Origin: Amborella trichopoda | Lineage: Eukaryota; Streptophyta; Magnoliopsida; Amborellales; Amborellaceae | Direction of reading: 5' to 3' | Assembly: GCF_000471905.2 (NCBI RefSeq) | Contig: NW_006499751.1 | Span: 2,316,685 to 2,380,684 of the forward strand | Length of the DNA stretch: 64,000 bases | In this document: positions 22,470 to 32,562 of the stretch, piece by piece | How positions within the stretch are numbered: the stretch's first letter is position 1 | Layout of the letters: each line of letters begins with the position of its first letter | The notes under the pieces: model-generated | Told to the model about the DNA's origin: nothing | Databases searched by the model: none | Seen by the model: the letters and a program-made list of their open reading frames with translations, nothing else | Position numbers and translations under genes: made by a program

Positions 22470-23340
22470 GGGTGTTTTATCTTGTTTTAACATAATTTGC
22501 TAATTTGTTTTGTGTGAACCTTGTGGTTTAAGGGTTATTTGAGGGAAACCTTTACGTACCAAATTTTTGGAGAAAAACATATTTGTATCATATATATCCC
22601 ACCATTTTATAGATATTTGTCTCTGTAATTTGGGAATATAATCTCATATGTCTTCATCAAGATTGATTATATATGACCTTTTTATTATCCAAGGGACCTC
22701 GTATAAGGCCATAAAGTAAATATGGTAATCCCTTTTAAGAACATGCTTGTTATAATCTGCAATTGTTTGTTGGGCTATTAGCACTTCATTCGGGAGAATA
22801 TCAGGATTTGATCCCGATACTAAGAATCAGCTTTTAATCCAGTTAGGAAAATCTTCTGAAGATTGTAATAATCAAAACTTTAAAAACCAACTATGAGCTG
22901 CAACTGTATTTTGATATGAACATATTATATTTCAAGCTTTGATATAATCATAATAATTATATGCTCTGATTTTAGAAGTATTACTTTGCAAGTATCTTGG
23001 TTTTAACGAAACCAAACCTATTCTTTATAAGACATGATATTTAATATCGTCATTTTTAGTATGCCAACTTAGTATGGTTTTTATAATGGTGTTTTATATA
23101 TATCGACTATGTTTCGGTCAGTATTCTTTCAAAATACTCCCCATCTTTCCGTCACATATTAGGGTGCATTTGATCTTTTAGGTATATCTCAGCCATTGTT
23201 CTTGGCATTTGAGCCACATGATCCTCTTCTATTATTATCAGAGGAATAATAGACGTTTCTATATAAGGAGTCATTTGTGATGATGGAATAGACTTTGAGT
23301 CATTGCCATTATTCTAGATATAATATCTTGTTTTGGTGAA
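22470..23340 (-). pseudogene. Endogenous caulimovirid copy A: region downstream of RNase H
   Basis: Homologous throughout most of its length to the same region of copy B (26030-26680). It is a decayed frame ending in a tryptophan-rich segment (about 22720-22590; copy B reads DEDIWDYIPKLHRQIYIKWW at about 26210-26150). This C-terminal part lies beyond the RNase H and is kept in both copies, so it belongs to the viral genome. Its function is unknown to me. Frames are broken by many stops. Confidence 0.7.
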
Positions 23341-23369
23341 GTCCTAGTTAAGGACAATGAAGAAGCGGC

Positions 23370-23880
23370 TCATTTAGCTAATATCTTATTCGGACTCTGG
23401 ATTAGTGCTTTATCTGGATTATGTATCATTTTCTGCTGTCTTCTGTCCCTGCAAAATTCTCTAGTCAAGAAATTAGGCAAACAATTTGATTCTCCTTTAA
23501 TATGCTCTATTTCAAAATCAAACTCAGAGAGGATAGCTTGCCATCGTGCAAACATTTATTTTGAAGCTAAGTTTTTCACATCTTTTATTAAAATTTCTTT
23601 GACAGATTTGCTATCAGTTCTTACCAAAAACTTTTTATTAAGAAGATCACTTTCAAATTTAGTGATGCAATGTACAATGGCTAAAACATCTTTCTTAACT
23701 ATAGAATATTTTTGTTGTGCTGGATTCCAAGCCATAGAAGTGAATCTTACCAACCGTTCTTTTTTATTATTAGGAAATTTTTGCTTAAGAATCCCTCCTA
23801 ATCCTATTTTTGAAGCATCTGTTTTTACTAGGGACGGCTCAGCATGGTAGCTCTTTAGCTTTAAGTTTTATTTTTTTAAC
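23370..23880 (-). pseudogene. Endogenous caulimovirid copy A: RNase H
   Basis: Minus-strand frames 23753-23556 and 23555-23370 form the C-terminal half of an RNase H domain: WNPAQQKYSIVKKDVLAIVH, then FLVRTDSKSVKEIL with the catalytic Asp in TDS, then RWQAILSEFDFEIEHIKG with N-x-L-P-N-F-L-T-R-E-F (family: .D.lSR). The first part (about 23880-23760) is more decayed. It follows the RT fragment in the correct order on the same strand. Confidence 0.85.
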
Positions 23881-23989
23881 TGCCTTAGTATGTTCATTTA
23901 TCCATTCTGGTGGATTCTTTTTAAGCCGATGAAATAAATGTTTGTAATTCAAGGCTAAATCTTTATAATAATATGAAATATAATTTAAA

Positions 23990-24678
23990 CTTCTTAAGAA
24001 CCTCTAAAGTTGTTTTTTGTTTTTATTTTTATCAAGAAATTTATCTTCAAATTGTATTTCCCATTCAATTGGGGAAATTGTTCCTTCATGGATATTATGC
24101 CCAATGAATCTTATTTGGGTTTGGAATAGTTTTATCTTTTTAGCAGACAAACCTAATCCAACCCTTTTGACTATTTTTAGAAAGATATTCGAATGCTTCC
24201 GAAGCTGTTTTAGGGATTCAGAAAAAATAAGAACATCATCAATATAAACAATAAAAAAACCTATATAAGGATTGAATATATTATTCATGCTATATTTTGA
24301 AATTCAGAAGGGGCATTCTTAAGCGCAAAAGGCATTATATTCTATTCATAATGCCCGAAAGGAATTGTAAACACCATCTTGCACCTGTCTTTTTCTACAA
24401 TCTGGATTTGCCAATAACCAGATTTCATATCAAATCTTGAAAAAGTAACAGCGTTATGAAGCTGGTTACGTAAATCCATTTTCTTGGGGATAGGGTATCT
24501 TATCCATCTAAGGGCTTTGTTGAGACGCTTATAGTCTATTACTAGCCTAAGCACACCTCTTTCTATTTCTACAGTCTTTTCAACATAAAAGGCTGGGCAG
24601 CTCCAAGTAAAGTAGCTTGGCCTTTATCCAAGAGTTCTTGGACTTCCTTTTTATAGGTTCCTAATAACCTGCTATTCA
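23990..24678 (-). pseudogene. Endogenous caulimovirid copy A: reverse transcriptase
   Basis: Minus-strand frames at 24554-24342 and 24288-24004 carry LVIDYKRLNKAL, YPIP, FSRFDMKSGYWQIQIVEKDR, FTIPFGHYE and the active-site FIVYIDDVLIFSES with both Asp residues of YxDD. KIKLFQTQIRFIGHNI then follows, with EGTISPIEW, the RT thumb/connection. Broken by a stop near 24320 and by a deletion at its start: at 24678/24679 the RT N-terminus is joined directly to capsid-tail sequence, so the whole protease region present in copy B (28060-29150) is missing. Confidence 0.88.
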
Positions 24679-25190
24679 CATTTTGATATATTGTTGTAAT
24701 GCCTCTTTTCTGGCTTGAATATCTTCAATCTTATCTATGAGATCGATATTGAGGCTTTTTTCCATAGATAACACATTTAGCCCTAAACCATTCATATTAA
24801 GAATAGCCTTATAATAATTACATTTACAATCACTATCACTATTCTCTTCTTCTTCAAATAGGCTATTATCTAAATTGGACATGATTAAATCTTCATCTTC
24901 AATGCACCAATAACCATTTCCTTAACCTTTATGTCTATTTCTAAAGAATTTATTTTTTCCTTAATTCTGCATTTATTTTTATAATATCCAAATTTTCCAC
25001 ACTTATAATAGATAAGAATTTTTCTTTTATTTCCTTTTTTAGGAAATTTAGACCTTTTCTTTTTGAAAGGTTTATTCTCAGTTTTAAAAGACTTTTCTTT
25101 ATATCCTTTTTATAAGATTTATCCTCATTCTTCTTTTTACAAGTATAACTGTTCCCAAAGCCTCGTTCCCAAATTGTTCTCGGAAGTAAG
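24679..25190 (-). pseudogene. Endogenous caulimovirid copy A: capsid tail with degenerate zinc knuckle
   Basis: Aligns with copy B 29158-29665. Basic KKRK-type stretches are followed by YYKCGKFGYYKNKC at about 25010-24965, in which the first Cys and the His of the CCHC motif are both replaced. SDSDCKCNYYKAILNMNGLG and a helical DKIEDIQARKEALQQYIKM segment follow (24882-24676). The alignment with copy B ends upstream at about 25190, where non-coding leader-like DNA begins, so movement protein and capsid core are absent. Confidence 0.8.
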
Positions 25191-25567
25191 ACTAAAAAAG
25201 ATACAACAATAATGAATGAAATGTTTATGTGCACAATCAATAAACATAACAAAACCTGATATAATTCATTAGTTCACAAAACTCAGCAAACCTTATACAA
25301 CCAAATTGAAGAGTCTTAGGATTCTCTTCAGTGCGGAATGAAAAGACACAAATATATAAATCACCCATAACAAACTTAAAGAAACTTACATATTTGGACG
25401 AGGGAAGAACTCAGGGTACTTGACACACCACCAGATATACAGATGGTAACTTCAGAAAGGCACACTCAAACTATTACAACGAAACACTCAGAAAGCAAAC
25501 ACTTAAGCTATTACCAAGAGACACTTGTAAGATTTTTCCGTTGCTCATGAACGAGGCTTGCCTCCCC

Positions 25568-25574
25568 TTATATA
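25568..25574 (-). promoter_or_regulatory. TATA box of the viral intergenic region
   Basis: Minus strand reads CTCTATATAAGGGGAGG around this position; strong TATA match with 40-bp repeats immediately upstream. Confidence 0.6.
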
Positions 25575-25623
25575 GAGGTTAGAGTCGGACTTGAAACATA
25601 TTCAAATCTGCCTAAAAGTATTA

Positions 25624-25743
25624 GCGGACTCCAATCCTTCTTAAATTTGCTACAGAACTGTCGGTGGACATCAACCTTTCTTAAGTCCGCTACAATTCTC
25701 TCAATGGACTTCAACCCTTCTTAAGTCCGCTATAGTATAAAGG
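25624..25743. repeat. Three 40-bp tandem repeats upstream of the viral TATA box
   Basis: Units start at 25624, 25664 and 25704, exactly 40 bp apart, sharing (t)ggact.caa.cc.ttcttaa and gtccgcta. A decayed fourth unit may occupy 25584-25623 (starts gtcggactt). On the minus strand they lie about 50-170 bp upstream of the TATA box, where enhancer repeats are expected. Confidence 0.85.
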
Positions 25744-26029
25744 TGACTGCTACAGTGAAAGTGACCACCACAGTAGATTTTGTCGATCTTATTTTTAGAA
25801 AATATCTTCTCTTTAAGACACATGTCCTGGATGATGGATGGAGTCGATTCGTCCCTTCTGCTTTATTAAGCTTTCTTTTATCGTTGTGGTTAGGTATAAT
25901 TTGGATCATAACCTTTTCCTTCCTCTGGAAAGTCTTATTCTTCTTCTTCTTCTAAAGTTGATATGGCTGAGGTGGACATATCATATGCCTCATCTAATAC
26001 TGATAAGAATTGTTTTAAAGTAGGGTTTT

Positions 26030-26412
26030 GATTTTGTATTGTTAACATAATTTGTTAATTTGTTTTGTGAACGTTGTGGCTTCAGGGTTTTTTGAGGGAT
26101 ACCTTTAAGTACCATATTTTTAGTGCAAAACATATTGTATCATATCTATCCCACCATTTTATATATATTTGTCTATGTAATTTGGGAATATAATCCCATA
26201 TGTCTTCATCAGGATTGATTATGTTTAACCATTTTATGATCCAAGAGACCTCGTATAAGGGCATAAAGTAAATATGGAAGTCCTTTTTAAGAATATGCTT
26301 GTTATAATTATTGGGCTATTAGCACCTCATTTGGGAGAATATCAGGATTTGATCGCCATACTAAGAGCCAGCTTTTAAACCAGTTAGGAAAATCTTTTGA
26401 AGATTGTAATAA
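26030..26412 (-). pseudogene. Endogenous caulimovirid copy B: C-terminal region downstream of RNase H
   Basis: The minus-strand frame at 26264-26082 encodes a 60-residue segment with EVSWIIKWLNIINPDEDIWD and IYIKWWDRYD, rich in Trp and Ile, open from its Met to its stop. Copy A carries the same segment in decayed form. It is the last conserved coding block before the intergenic region. I associate it tentatively with the conserved C-terminal or second-ORF region of florendovirus-like elements, whose role is not known to me. Confidence 0.6.
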
Positions 26413-26605
26413 TATGTGCACTGTATATCTATATCTATATCACAGGTATATCTATATCACAGGTATATCTATATCTATATCTATATCACAGGTATATCTA
26501 TATCTATATCACAGGTATATCTATATCATAGGTATATCTATATCACAGGTATATCTTTTAGGTATATCACAAGTATATCTTTTAGGTATATCACAAGAAT
26601 AACAG
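26413..26605. repeat. TATATC-type minisatellite inside copy B
   Basis: Array of tatatctatatcacagg- and tatatcttttaggtatatcacaag-like units. Flanking sequence on both sides aligns to copy A (gattgtaataat on the left, aataa.agacgt.tctatataagga on the right), but where the array sits copy A has about 370 bp of viral sequence. That replaced stretch contains cttttaggtatatctc (23175-23190), the likely seed unit. Confidence 0.85.
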
Positions 26606-27240
26606 ACGTCTCTATATAAGGAATCATTTGTGATAATGGAATGGGTGCACTTTGAGTCTTTGCCATTATTCTGGAGATAGTATTATGTTTTAGTGAAGTC
26701 TTATTTTAGGACAATGAAGAAGTGGCTCCACTAACTAGTGTCTTAGTTGGACTCTGGATTAATGCTTTATCTAGATTCTAGATCATTTTCAGCTTTCTTC
26801 TATCCCTGCAAAAATTCTCTAGTCAAGAAATCAGGTAGAGAAGTTGATTCTCTTTTTACGATTTCAAAATCAAAGACGGAGAGGATAGCTTGCCATCGTG
26901 CAAAACTTTGTTTCGAAGCTAAGTTTTCATATCTTTTTCTAAAATTTCTTTGACAGATTTACTATCAGTTCTTATCAAAAACTTTTTATTAATAAGATCA
27001 CTTTTGAATTTAGTGATGCAATGTACAATAGCTAAAACCTCTTTCTTAATTGTAGAATATTTTTGTTGCGCTGAATTTCAAGCCATAGATAAGAATCTTA
27101 CCAACTGTTCTTTGTATTTTTAGGAAATCTTTGCTTAAGAATCCCTTCTAATCCTATTTCTGAAGCATTTGTTTCTACTATTTAAAATGCCCTAGGATGA
27201 GGGATGGCTAACCATGGCAGGTCTTTAGCTGTAAGTTTTA
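26606..27240 (-). pseudogene. Endogenous caulimovirid copy B: RNase H
   Basis: Minus-strand sequence aligns with copy A RNase H (23370-23880). Recognisable pieces are ARWQAILSVFDFEI near 26900-26860 and LPDFLTREF near 26840-26815. More stops than copy A in the central part. The catalytic TDS segment is obscured by a stop. Confidence 0.75.
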
Positions 27241-28115
27241 TTTTTTAACTGCCTTATGTCCATTTGTCCATTTTGGTGGATTCTTTTTAAGTCGTTGAAA
27301 TAAAGGTTTTGCAATCCAAGGCATATCTTTATCATAATCCGAAATATATTTTAAACTTCCTAAGATCCTTGAAGCTATTTTGCTTTTTTTAATTTCATCG
27401 GGAAATTTTTCTGCAAATTGTATTGCCCATTCAATTGGGACAATTGTTCCTTCATGGATATTATGCCCAAGGAATCCTATTTGGGTTTGGAATAGTTTTA
27501 TCTTTTTAGAAGACAACTAATACACCATCTTTTAGTGTTTTTTAAAAAGATATTCAAATGCTTCCAATGTTGTTCGAGGGATTCAGAAAAAATAAGAACA
27601 TCATCAATATAAACAATAGTAAAACTGGTATAACGATTGAATATATTATTCATGAGATTTTGAAATTCAGATAGGACATTCTTAAGACCAAAAGGCATTA
27701 CATTCCATTCATAATGCCCGAAAGGAATTGTAAACATCATCTTATACCTGGCTTTTTCTGCAATCTGGATTTTCTAATAACCAAATTTCATATCGAATTT
27801 TTAAAAAATAACAGTGTTATGAAGCCAGTTAAGTAGATCCATAGGAATAGGGTATCTGAACCATCTAAGGGCTTTTTTGAGAGGCTTATAGTTTATTACT
27901 AGCCTAGGCACACCTCTTTCTATTTCCACAGCCTTTTCAACATAAAAGACTACGCAGCTCCAAGGATAGTTGCTTGGCCTAATTAGGCCTTTATCTAAGA
28001 GTTCTTGGACTTCTTTTTTACATGTTTCTAATAAACTGCTATTCATTTGTATTGGTCTAGATTTTGTAGGGAATAGTCTTTCATTAAAATTTGGCTCATA
28101 AGGTAATTCTACCAC
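27238..28115 (-). pseudogene. Endogenous caulimovirid copy B: reverse transcriptase
   Basis: Three minus-strand frames cover a nearly complete RT. 28115-27801 starts with YEPNFNERLFPTKSRPIQMN and holds CKKEVQELLDKGLIRPSNYP, FYVEKAVEIERGVPRLVINY and YPIP. 27740-27498 holds FTIPFGHYEWNVMPFGLKNV and the active-site IVYIDDVLIFSESLEQ with YIDD intact. 27516-27238 holds the thumb/connection (IGFLGHNIHEGT, PIEWAIQFAEKFPDEIK). Frameshifts at about 27800 and 27500 separate the pieces. The domain order protease-RT-RNase H and GHYEW/YIDD residues are those of Caulimoviridae. Confidence 0.9.
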
Positions 28116-28199
28116 ATGCTACTTCTTGTCCCAGATAGCATTGGGAATTTCTACACCAATGTCTTGTTCAATCTTGTGCTGGAAATCTTTATCTCTTTT

Positions 28200-28720
28200 T
28201 GAATTCTAGAGTTTTTTAAATTTTCACTAATTGTCTTATACCATATTTCTTCCTTAAGAGATAAAAGGAAAATTTCCTTGTTTTGTATCTTGTCTTTTAT
28301 TTGATTGATGTCTTGAAATCTTGGTTTTTTTATGAATTCGAATTTAACTTTGCGGCCTTCGATTTCTGATTCTATTATTTGTCATCCAATTTTACTATGG
28401 GATAAAGCATGTTAAGGATTGTAGTTCCTAATATAACTGGTTGGCTTAGATTTTTTACCATGATGAAAGGCATAATAAAGCAAGTCTCATTATTACATAT
28501 AACAGTTTCTGATAATTTGTATTTAATTATCATTCTACTTCCATCTGCAGTATTAAGGACTTGGGTTGTTTTGTCAATGTATTTTATAAGTACGAGTCAT
28601 TCATTAATACAATTTAAATCAGTTCCTGAATCAATAAGGGGTATAGTATGAAAACTATATTCTTTGCGTACTCCCACAGTGGTGAGAGTATACCATTTTT
28701 TGTTATTACCTTATCAATCA
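28200..28720 (-). pseudogene. Endogenous caulimovirid copy B: aspartic protease region
   Basis: On the minus strand near 28640-28610 the sequence reads PLIDSGTDLNCI, with a DSG catalytic triad as in retroviral-type aspartic proteases. A core of beta-strand-like segments follows (about 28560-28400, including VICNNETCF-type and NLSQPVILG-type stretches in another frame). Frameshifts separate these. It processes the polyprotein in a live virus. Copy A lacks this region completely. Confidence 0.7.
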
Positions 28721-30131
28721 TGTTTATGTATTTTAGATCTTTTTATTTTTCTTTTGCTAGTGTGTTTACATCATTTTCTTCTGGATTTGACGTAAGGGTT
28801 TGACCCATATTTTGGATAGAGACCTGAGGCTCATTTGAGGCCTGAGGTTTATTTTGAGGATTTTCTTCAAGAAGATTGGTCTTGTATTCTTCCATTTTTT
28901 CTTCAAACAATTTTTTACTTTCTTGGTATTCTGGTTTTTGCTTAGAAAAGTCATTTGTTAATTCAAGGATATTAACCCTATTTTTTAGAGCTATTAATTC
29001 ATTGCGAACTTCATTTAGTTCGTGCCTAAGTTCCTAAACATTGGGTTCCTTATTTATGTTACCTTTCTTTTGAACCCTATCTAGGATATTCTTGAAATTA
29101 TAAGGTTCTTGTTGAGACTGATTTATTGGTTTAGACTTTGGGCTTTCCTTAGTCATTTTGATATATTGTTGCAATGCCTCTTTTCTAGCTTGAATATCTT
29201 CAATCTTATCTATAAGATTTATAATGAGGTTTTCTTCCTTAGATAACACATTTAGCCCTAAACCATTCATATTAAGAATAGCCTTATAATAATTACATTT
29301 ACAGTCACTGTCATTATTTTTTTCTTCTTCAGATCGGCTATCATCTGAACTGGACATGATTAAATCTTCATCTTCTGCCTCCTTTTCGGCTATAATTTGA
29401 AGGATTCGTTGTTTAACCTTTTCGTCTATTTCTCAAGAATTTATTTTCTTCTTAATTTCGCATTTGTTTTTATAATATCATAATTTTCCACAATTACAAC
29501 AGATAAGGATTTTTATTTTATTTCCTTCTTTAGGAAATTTAGACCTTTTCTTTTTGAAAGGTTTATTCTCGGTTTTAAAAGACTTTTCTTTATATCCTTT
29601 TTTTATAAGATTTATCCTTCCTCTTCTTTTTAGAAGTATAACTTGTTCCCAATGTCTCGTATCAAAATTGTTCACGAAAATCGCCTAATTCTTTCTTTCC
29701 TATTATTCTATCTTTTTCTTGTTGTTTCCTAAGTCTAATATCAATGCATAGGGCTAGTCCTTCAGCACAAATTTCAGATGAGAGGTGCTCTAATGCATAT
29801 TCCTCCCAGGGTATTATCCCATCATTCTTGTTTTTCAGTCTGGTTTTTACCTTTCCAGAAAATAGATTTGGGATTCTTGAGACGAACTTTTCCTTCAAGT
29901 AGTTTGCCTTTGCTTCTTCTCTGGTTAGCAGTCTTGACCAGAAACATCTTTATACCATTTATAATAAGAAAGAGTGGGATATCTATGGTTTGATAATAAA
30001 TCATTGGATTTTTTTAGCTGTGACATATTACTACCTACAAAATGTAGAGTTATTGTATAAAGCAGAGTGTTTACAACATCATCCTCATACACCAAGTTTC
30101 CTTATTTGTCTTCTGGGCTCATATAGACTAT
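28721..30131 (-). pseudogene. Endogenous caulimovirid copy B: capsid C-terminal region, zinc knuckle and coiled-coil linker
   Basis: Minus-strand pieces in order: decayed capsid core with KWYKDV (about 30004-29700); a Lys/Arg-rich stretch KTENKPFKKKRSKFPK; CCNCGKL-stop-YYKNKC (about 29515-29470), a CCHC knuckle whose His is Tyr and whose loop contains a stop; SSSDDSRSEEEKNNDSDCKC acidic block; a helical DKIEDIQARKEALQQYIKM segment; and a Gln/Asn/Lys-rich linker predicted coiled-coil-like (about 29030-28770). This is the usual capsid-to-protease connection. Confidence 0.75.
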
Positions 30132-30788
30132 TCACTGCTTTTTTGCAGTTAGTATATGGTTTCTAGTTTGCTCATCCCAGACAAAATCCCACCAATCTTT
30201 AAGTTGATAAGTAAATCCACAAACAATTACTTTAACAATGTCTGGGTCTCTATTGCCGTTATTCTTTGAGGTCGTGGCATACATAGTCATATGCTTCATT
30301 AGATTTATGATTTGATGCTTGGACATCCCATCAATATTCCATTCGACTATGGATCTACCAGTATATTCCGCCCCTCCTGTGGCTTCTTCTTCATACTGAA
30401 GGTCTCCTGGTGAAGGCCTAGGGTAATACATTTTTTTGGAGGCAGTAGGAACTGTTTTAGTTCCATAAATAATTTTGTTTAAATCTAGGTTGGAATTAAA
30501 TAGCTTTTCAATTTTGGCTAACTCTTCTTCCAAATAATCTTCTGCAATATCTTGTAGAGTTAAGGCCTGACCTGAGCCCTGAGGGTCTTCTATATTAATG
30601 TCTAATTGAGACAATTTGGCAGTAAGTTGATCTAGGAATTCACTACTAATAGGATTAAATTTAAAAGTCTTATAAGGAACTTCAGAAGGGTGTCTGAACA
30701 TAATTAGTTCCTTTTCCTTATTCTTAATCTCTAGAATTTTACCTATATTTTCAGGATTTTGTTTTATGGTATCTTCTTTGTTAATCAT
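30132..30788 (-). pseudogene. Endogenous caulimovirid copy B: capsid protein core
   Basis: Longest intact viral frame in the window (218 codons, minus strand). The N-terminal part is polar with EEELAKIEKLFNSNLDLNKI. The core has YYPRPSPGDLQYEE, GGAEYTGRSIVEWNIDGMSK, HQIINLMKHMTMYATTSK and GFTYQLKDWWDFVWDEQTRN, which correspond to the conserved caulimovirid capsid features (EWNIDG.s..qi...m..M, GF.GqLk.WWd). It ends at a stop near the mid-domain; the rest continues in decayed frames below 30130. Although this stretch is open, neighbouring regions are broken. Confidence 0.82.
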
Positions 30789-30791
30789 GAA

Positions 30792-31590
30792 TTATATTCT
30801 AGAAACTTGTTTATCTAAGTATTTCAAATATAGTTTTGTATAATTGTTTTGCTCAATGACATGATTTATGATTTCAACCGTTGCAGTTTGATTTATTTCT
30901 TTTGGCTCTAGTATATAAGAAACAACTTTCACCCCTTTAATATCCAAAGGCACCCCAGGAGGATAGACAACGTGGATTTCTTTCCCGTCTTTGGTAGTAA
31001 AGACTTGGAACACTTTTCCTGCCATGTTTAATTCTTTTTTGAAATTAGGAATCTGGATTCCTTGACCTTTTAAGAAATACTCTAACCACTCAAATAATTG
31101 TATGTTAATTCTTTCTTCTTATACAAATTTTATAAATTTTTCATAAAATTTGACCATGAGCTTTTCTTTAAACTCATTATGGTACCATTTCCTTATTTCC
31201 CTATTTTCTTCAAAGTAAAATTCATTTTTATAGCCATTATCCATTTCAAATACTCTTTCTTTACTTAATACATTGAGGTCAAATACCATATTTAACAATA
31301 TAAGACAAGTAGGATTTCTTGGTTCTTCCTGATATATTGAGGATCCAGGAGTTTCTACCATATAATAAGGTTTCTCTACTTATCCATCGATAGTCTTGAT
31401 TCCTTCTAAAATAATTCTTTCATGATCTCTTTCATGCTCACTTTGAGGGATAGAAGATCATAAAACCCTAGAGGGAATCTTGATCTGACCATCATCTATA
31501 TTTATTCTAACACTTCTTAGTGGGGTAAATTGGATCTCAATTTCTCGATAATCATTTCCAATTATTTGTTCAACCTCCTTATTTTCAAGA
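30792..31590 (-). pseudogene. Endogenous caulimovirid copy B: movement protein C-terminal/linker region
   Basis: Two minus-strand frames, 31361-31119 (VETPGSSIYQEEPRNP..., ending in an amphipathic stretch) and 31025-30792 (KVFQVFTTKDGKEIHVVYPP and LDKQV), joined by degraded sequence. They lie between the movement protein and capsid core as expected for a polyprotein linker. I do not assign a separate function. Confidence 0.55.
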
Positions 31591-31592
31591 GG

Positions 31593-32225
31593 TCATGGTT
31601 GAACCTCATTTTGTAGGTTCCACTTATCAGGTAACTTGATTTTATTCCAAGCAATAGTTCTGGGAGTTATTAAATTGAATTGTCCTACATTAGTTTGGAA
31701 AAATACTGTTTGTCCCTTTTCATCAATCCTTTTAACATCTGGACAAATCGTAGTCATAACCTTATAACATATTCTATAGACTATGGCTAGATTTTGGGAT
31801 CCTATATCCATACCAAATCCTTGAGTTTTTAGGTTTAAAGTTAGAACCTTGAGGATATTTTTATTTGTTAATGAGACTGAAAAATTTGGTAAACAATTAA
31901 AGTAAATAGGTCCTTCACTTAGACTAGATTCTACAATCCCTAGTAAGAAATCAATGAATTCCTTATGCCTACAATCTCTTAAACATAGAAGTATTGTGTT
32001 GTTTAACCCTGTTTTGATTAAAGGTTTTATCGCAACTTGGATAAAACAGATATTCAAATAGTTATATTTTTTCTTATGATGTTCTTCCATTAGAGATCTC
32101 GACAATAACTTGAATCTATTTTGAGATTCATTAACTAGAATAGTTTTTTCAACAGGTTTTATAATATAATCACTTCTAAATTCAAATGATCATTATCGAT
32201 AAAATCACATGAGGGGACCCTAGGA
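31593..32225 (-). pseudogene. Endogenous caulimovirid copy B: movement protein (30K type)
   Basis: The minus-strand frame 32105-31593 (170 codons), with decayed N-terminal sequence to about 32225, carries YNYLNICFIQVAIKPL, NNTILLCLRDCRHKEF, LGIVESSLSEGPIYFNCLPN, FSVSLTNKNILKVLTLNLKT and QNLAIVYRICYKVMTT. This series is characteristic of caulimovirid movement proteins (ihi..iqva.kpl, l...lrD.R...., l.DSL.g.i...l..g...f...P.f..sl.d). In a live virus it forms tubules through plasmodesmata. The start is lost: sequence switches to an inverted RT scrap at about 32228. Confidence 0.8.
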
Positions 32226-32227
32226 AA

Positions 32228-32562
32228 GTTCTAATTTTGGAGTTGTTTTTCTATATTATTTATTACTATTTCCTCACTATTGTTTATTCTAACCTTACCA
32301 CTCGTACTAGTAGAGGTATGTTCAGTTTTGCTATTGTTTATATTGATGTTCTTATTTTTTCTGAATCCCTAGAACAACATTATATCTTTCTAAAAACAGT
32401 CAAAAGGGCTGGATTAATTGTGTCTGCTAACCCAAATAAGATTCCTTGGGCATAATATTCATGAAGGAACAATTGCCCCAATTGAATGGGCAATACAATT
32501 TGCAAAGAAATTTCTTGATGAAATTAAAAACAAAAAACAACTTCGAGGTTCATATGAAGTTT
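32228..32562 (+). pseudogene. Endogenous caulimovirid fragment D: inverted RT scrap
   Basis: Plus-strand reading gives FAIVYIDVLIFSESLEQH, in which one residue of the YIDD active site is missing (YID-V). A KAxxxVSANPNKI stretch follows and, after a frameshift, GHNIHEGTIAPIEWAIQFAK. These match copy A/B RT (24004-24288, 27238-27560) but on the opposite strand. It abuts the 5' end of the copy-B movement protein, so the junction at about 32228 is an inversion or a tail-to-tail join. Confidence 0.8.

Larger units (their letters stand above)
25191..26030 (-). promoter_or_regulatory. Caulimovirid intergenic region with TATA-type promoter
   Basis: Non-coding DNA between the 3' end of copy B and the truncated start of copy A on the minus strand, the position expected for the viral intergenic/leader region in a head-to-tail array. 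It contains a TATATAAGGGGAGG box (plus-strand 25564-25577, read on minus), very like the TATA context of caulimovirid pregenomic-RNA promoters, preceded by a 3-unit 40-bp tandem array. Expected transcription would start near 25540 and run toward lower coordinates into copy A. I could not find a convincing initiator-tRNA-Met primer site in the leader. Confidence 0.65.

Noticed and set aside
25250..25265. ctgata-type match as the caulimovirid initiator tRNA-Met primer site in the leader
   Set aside because: Only six matching bases; too weak to call, although the leader position would be right.
26413..26605. Repeat array as a possible CRISPR-like array
   Set aside because: Units are short, continuous tandem repeats without spacers, in a plant genome.
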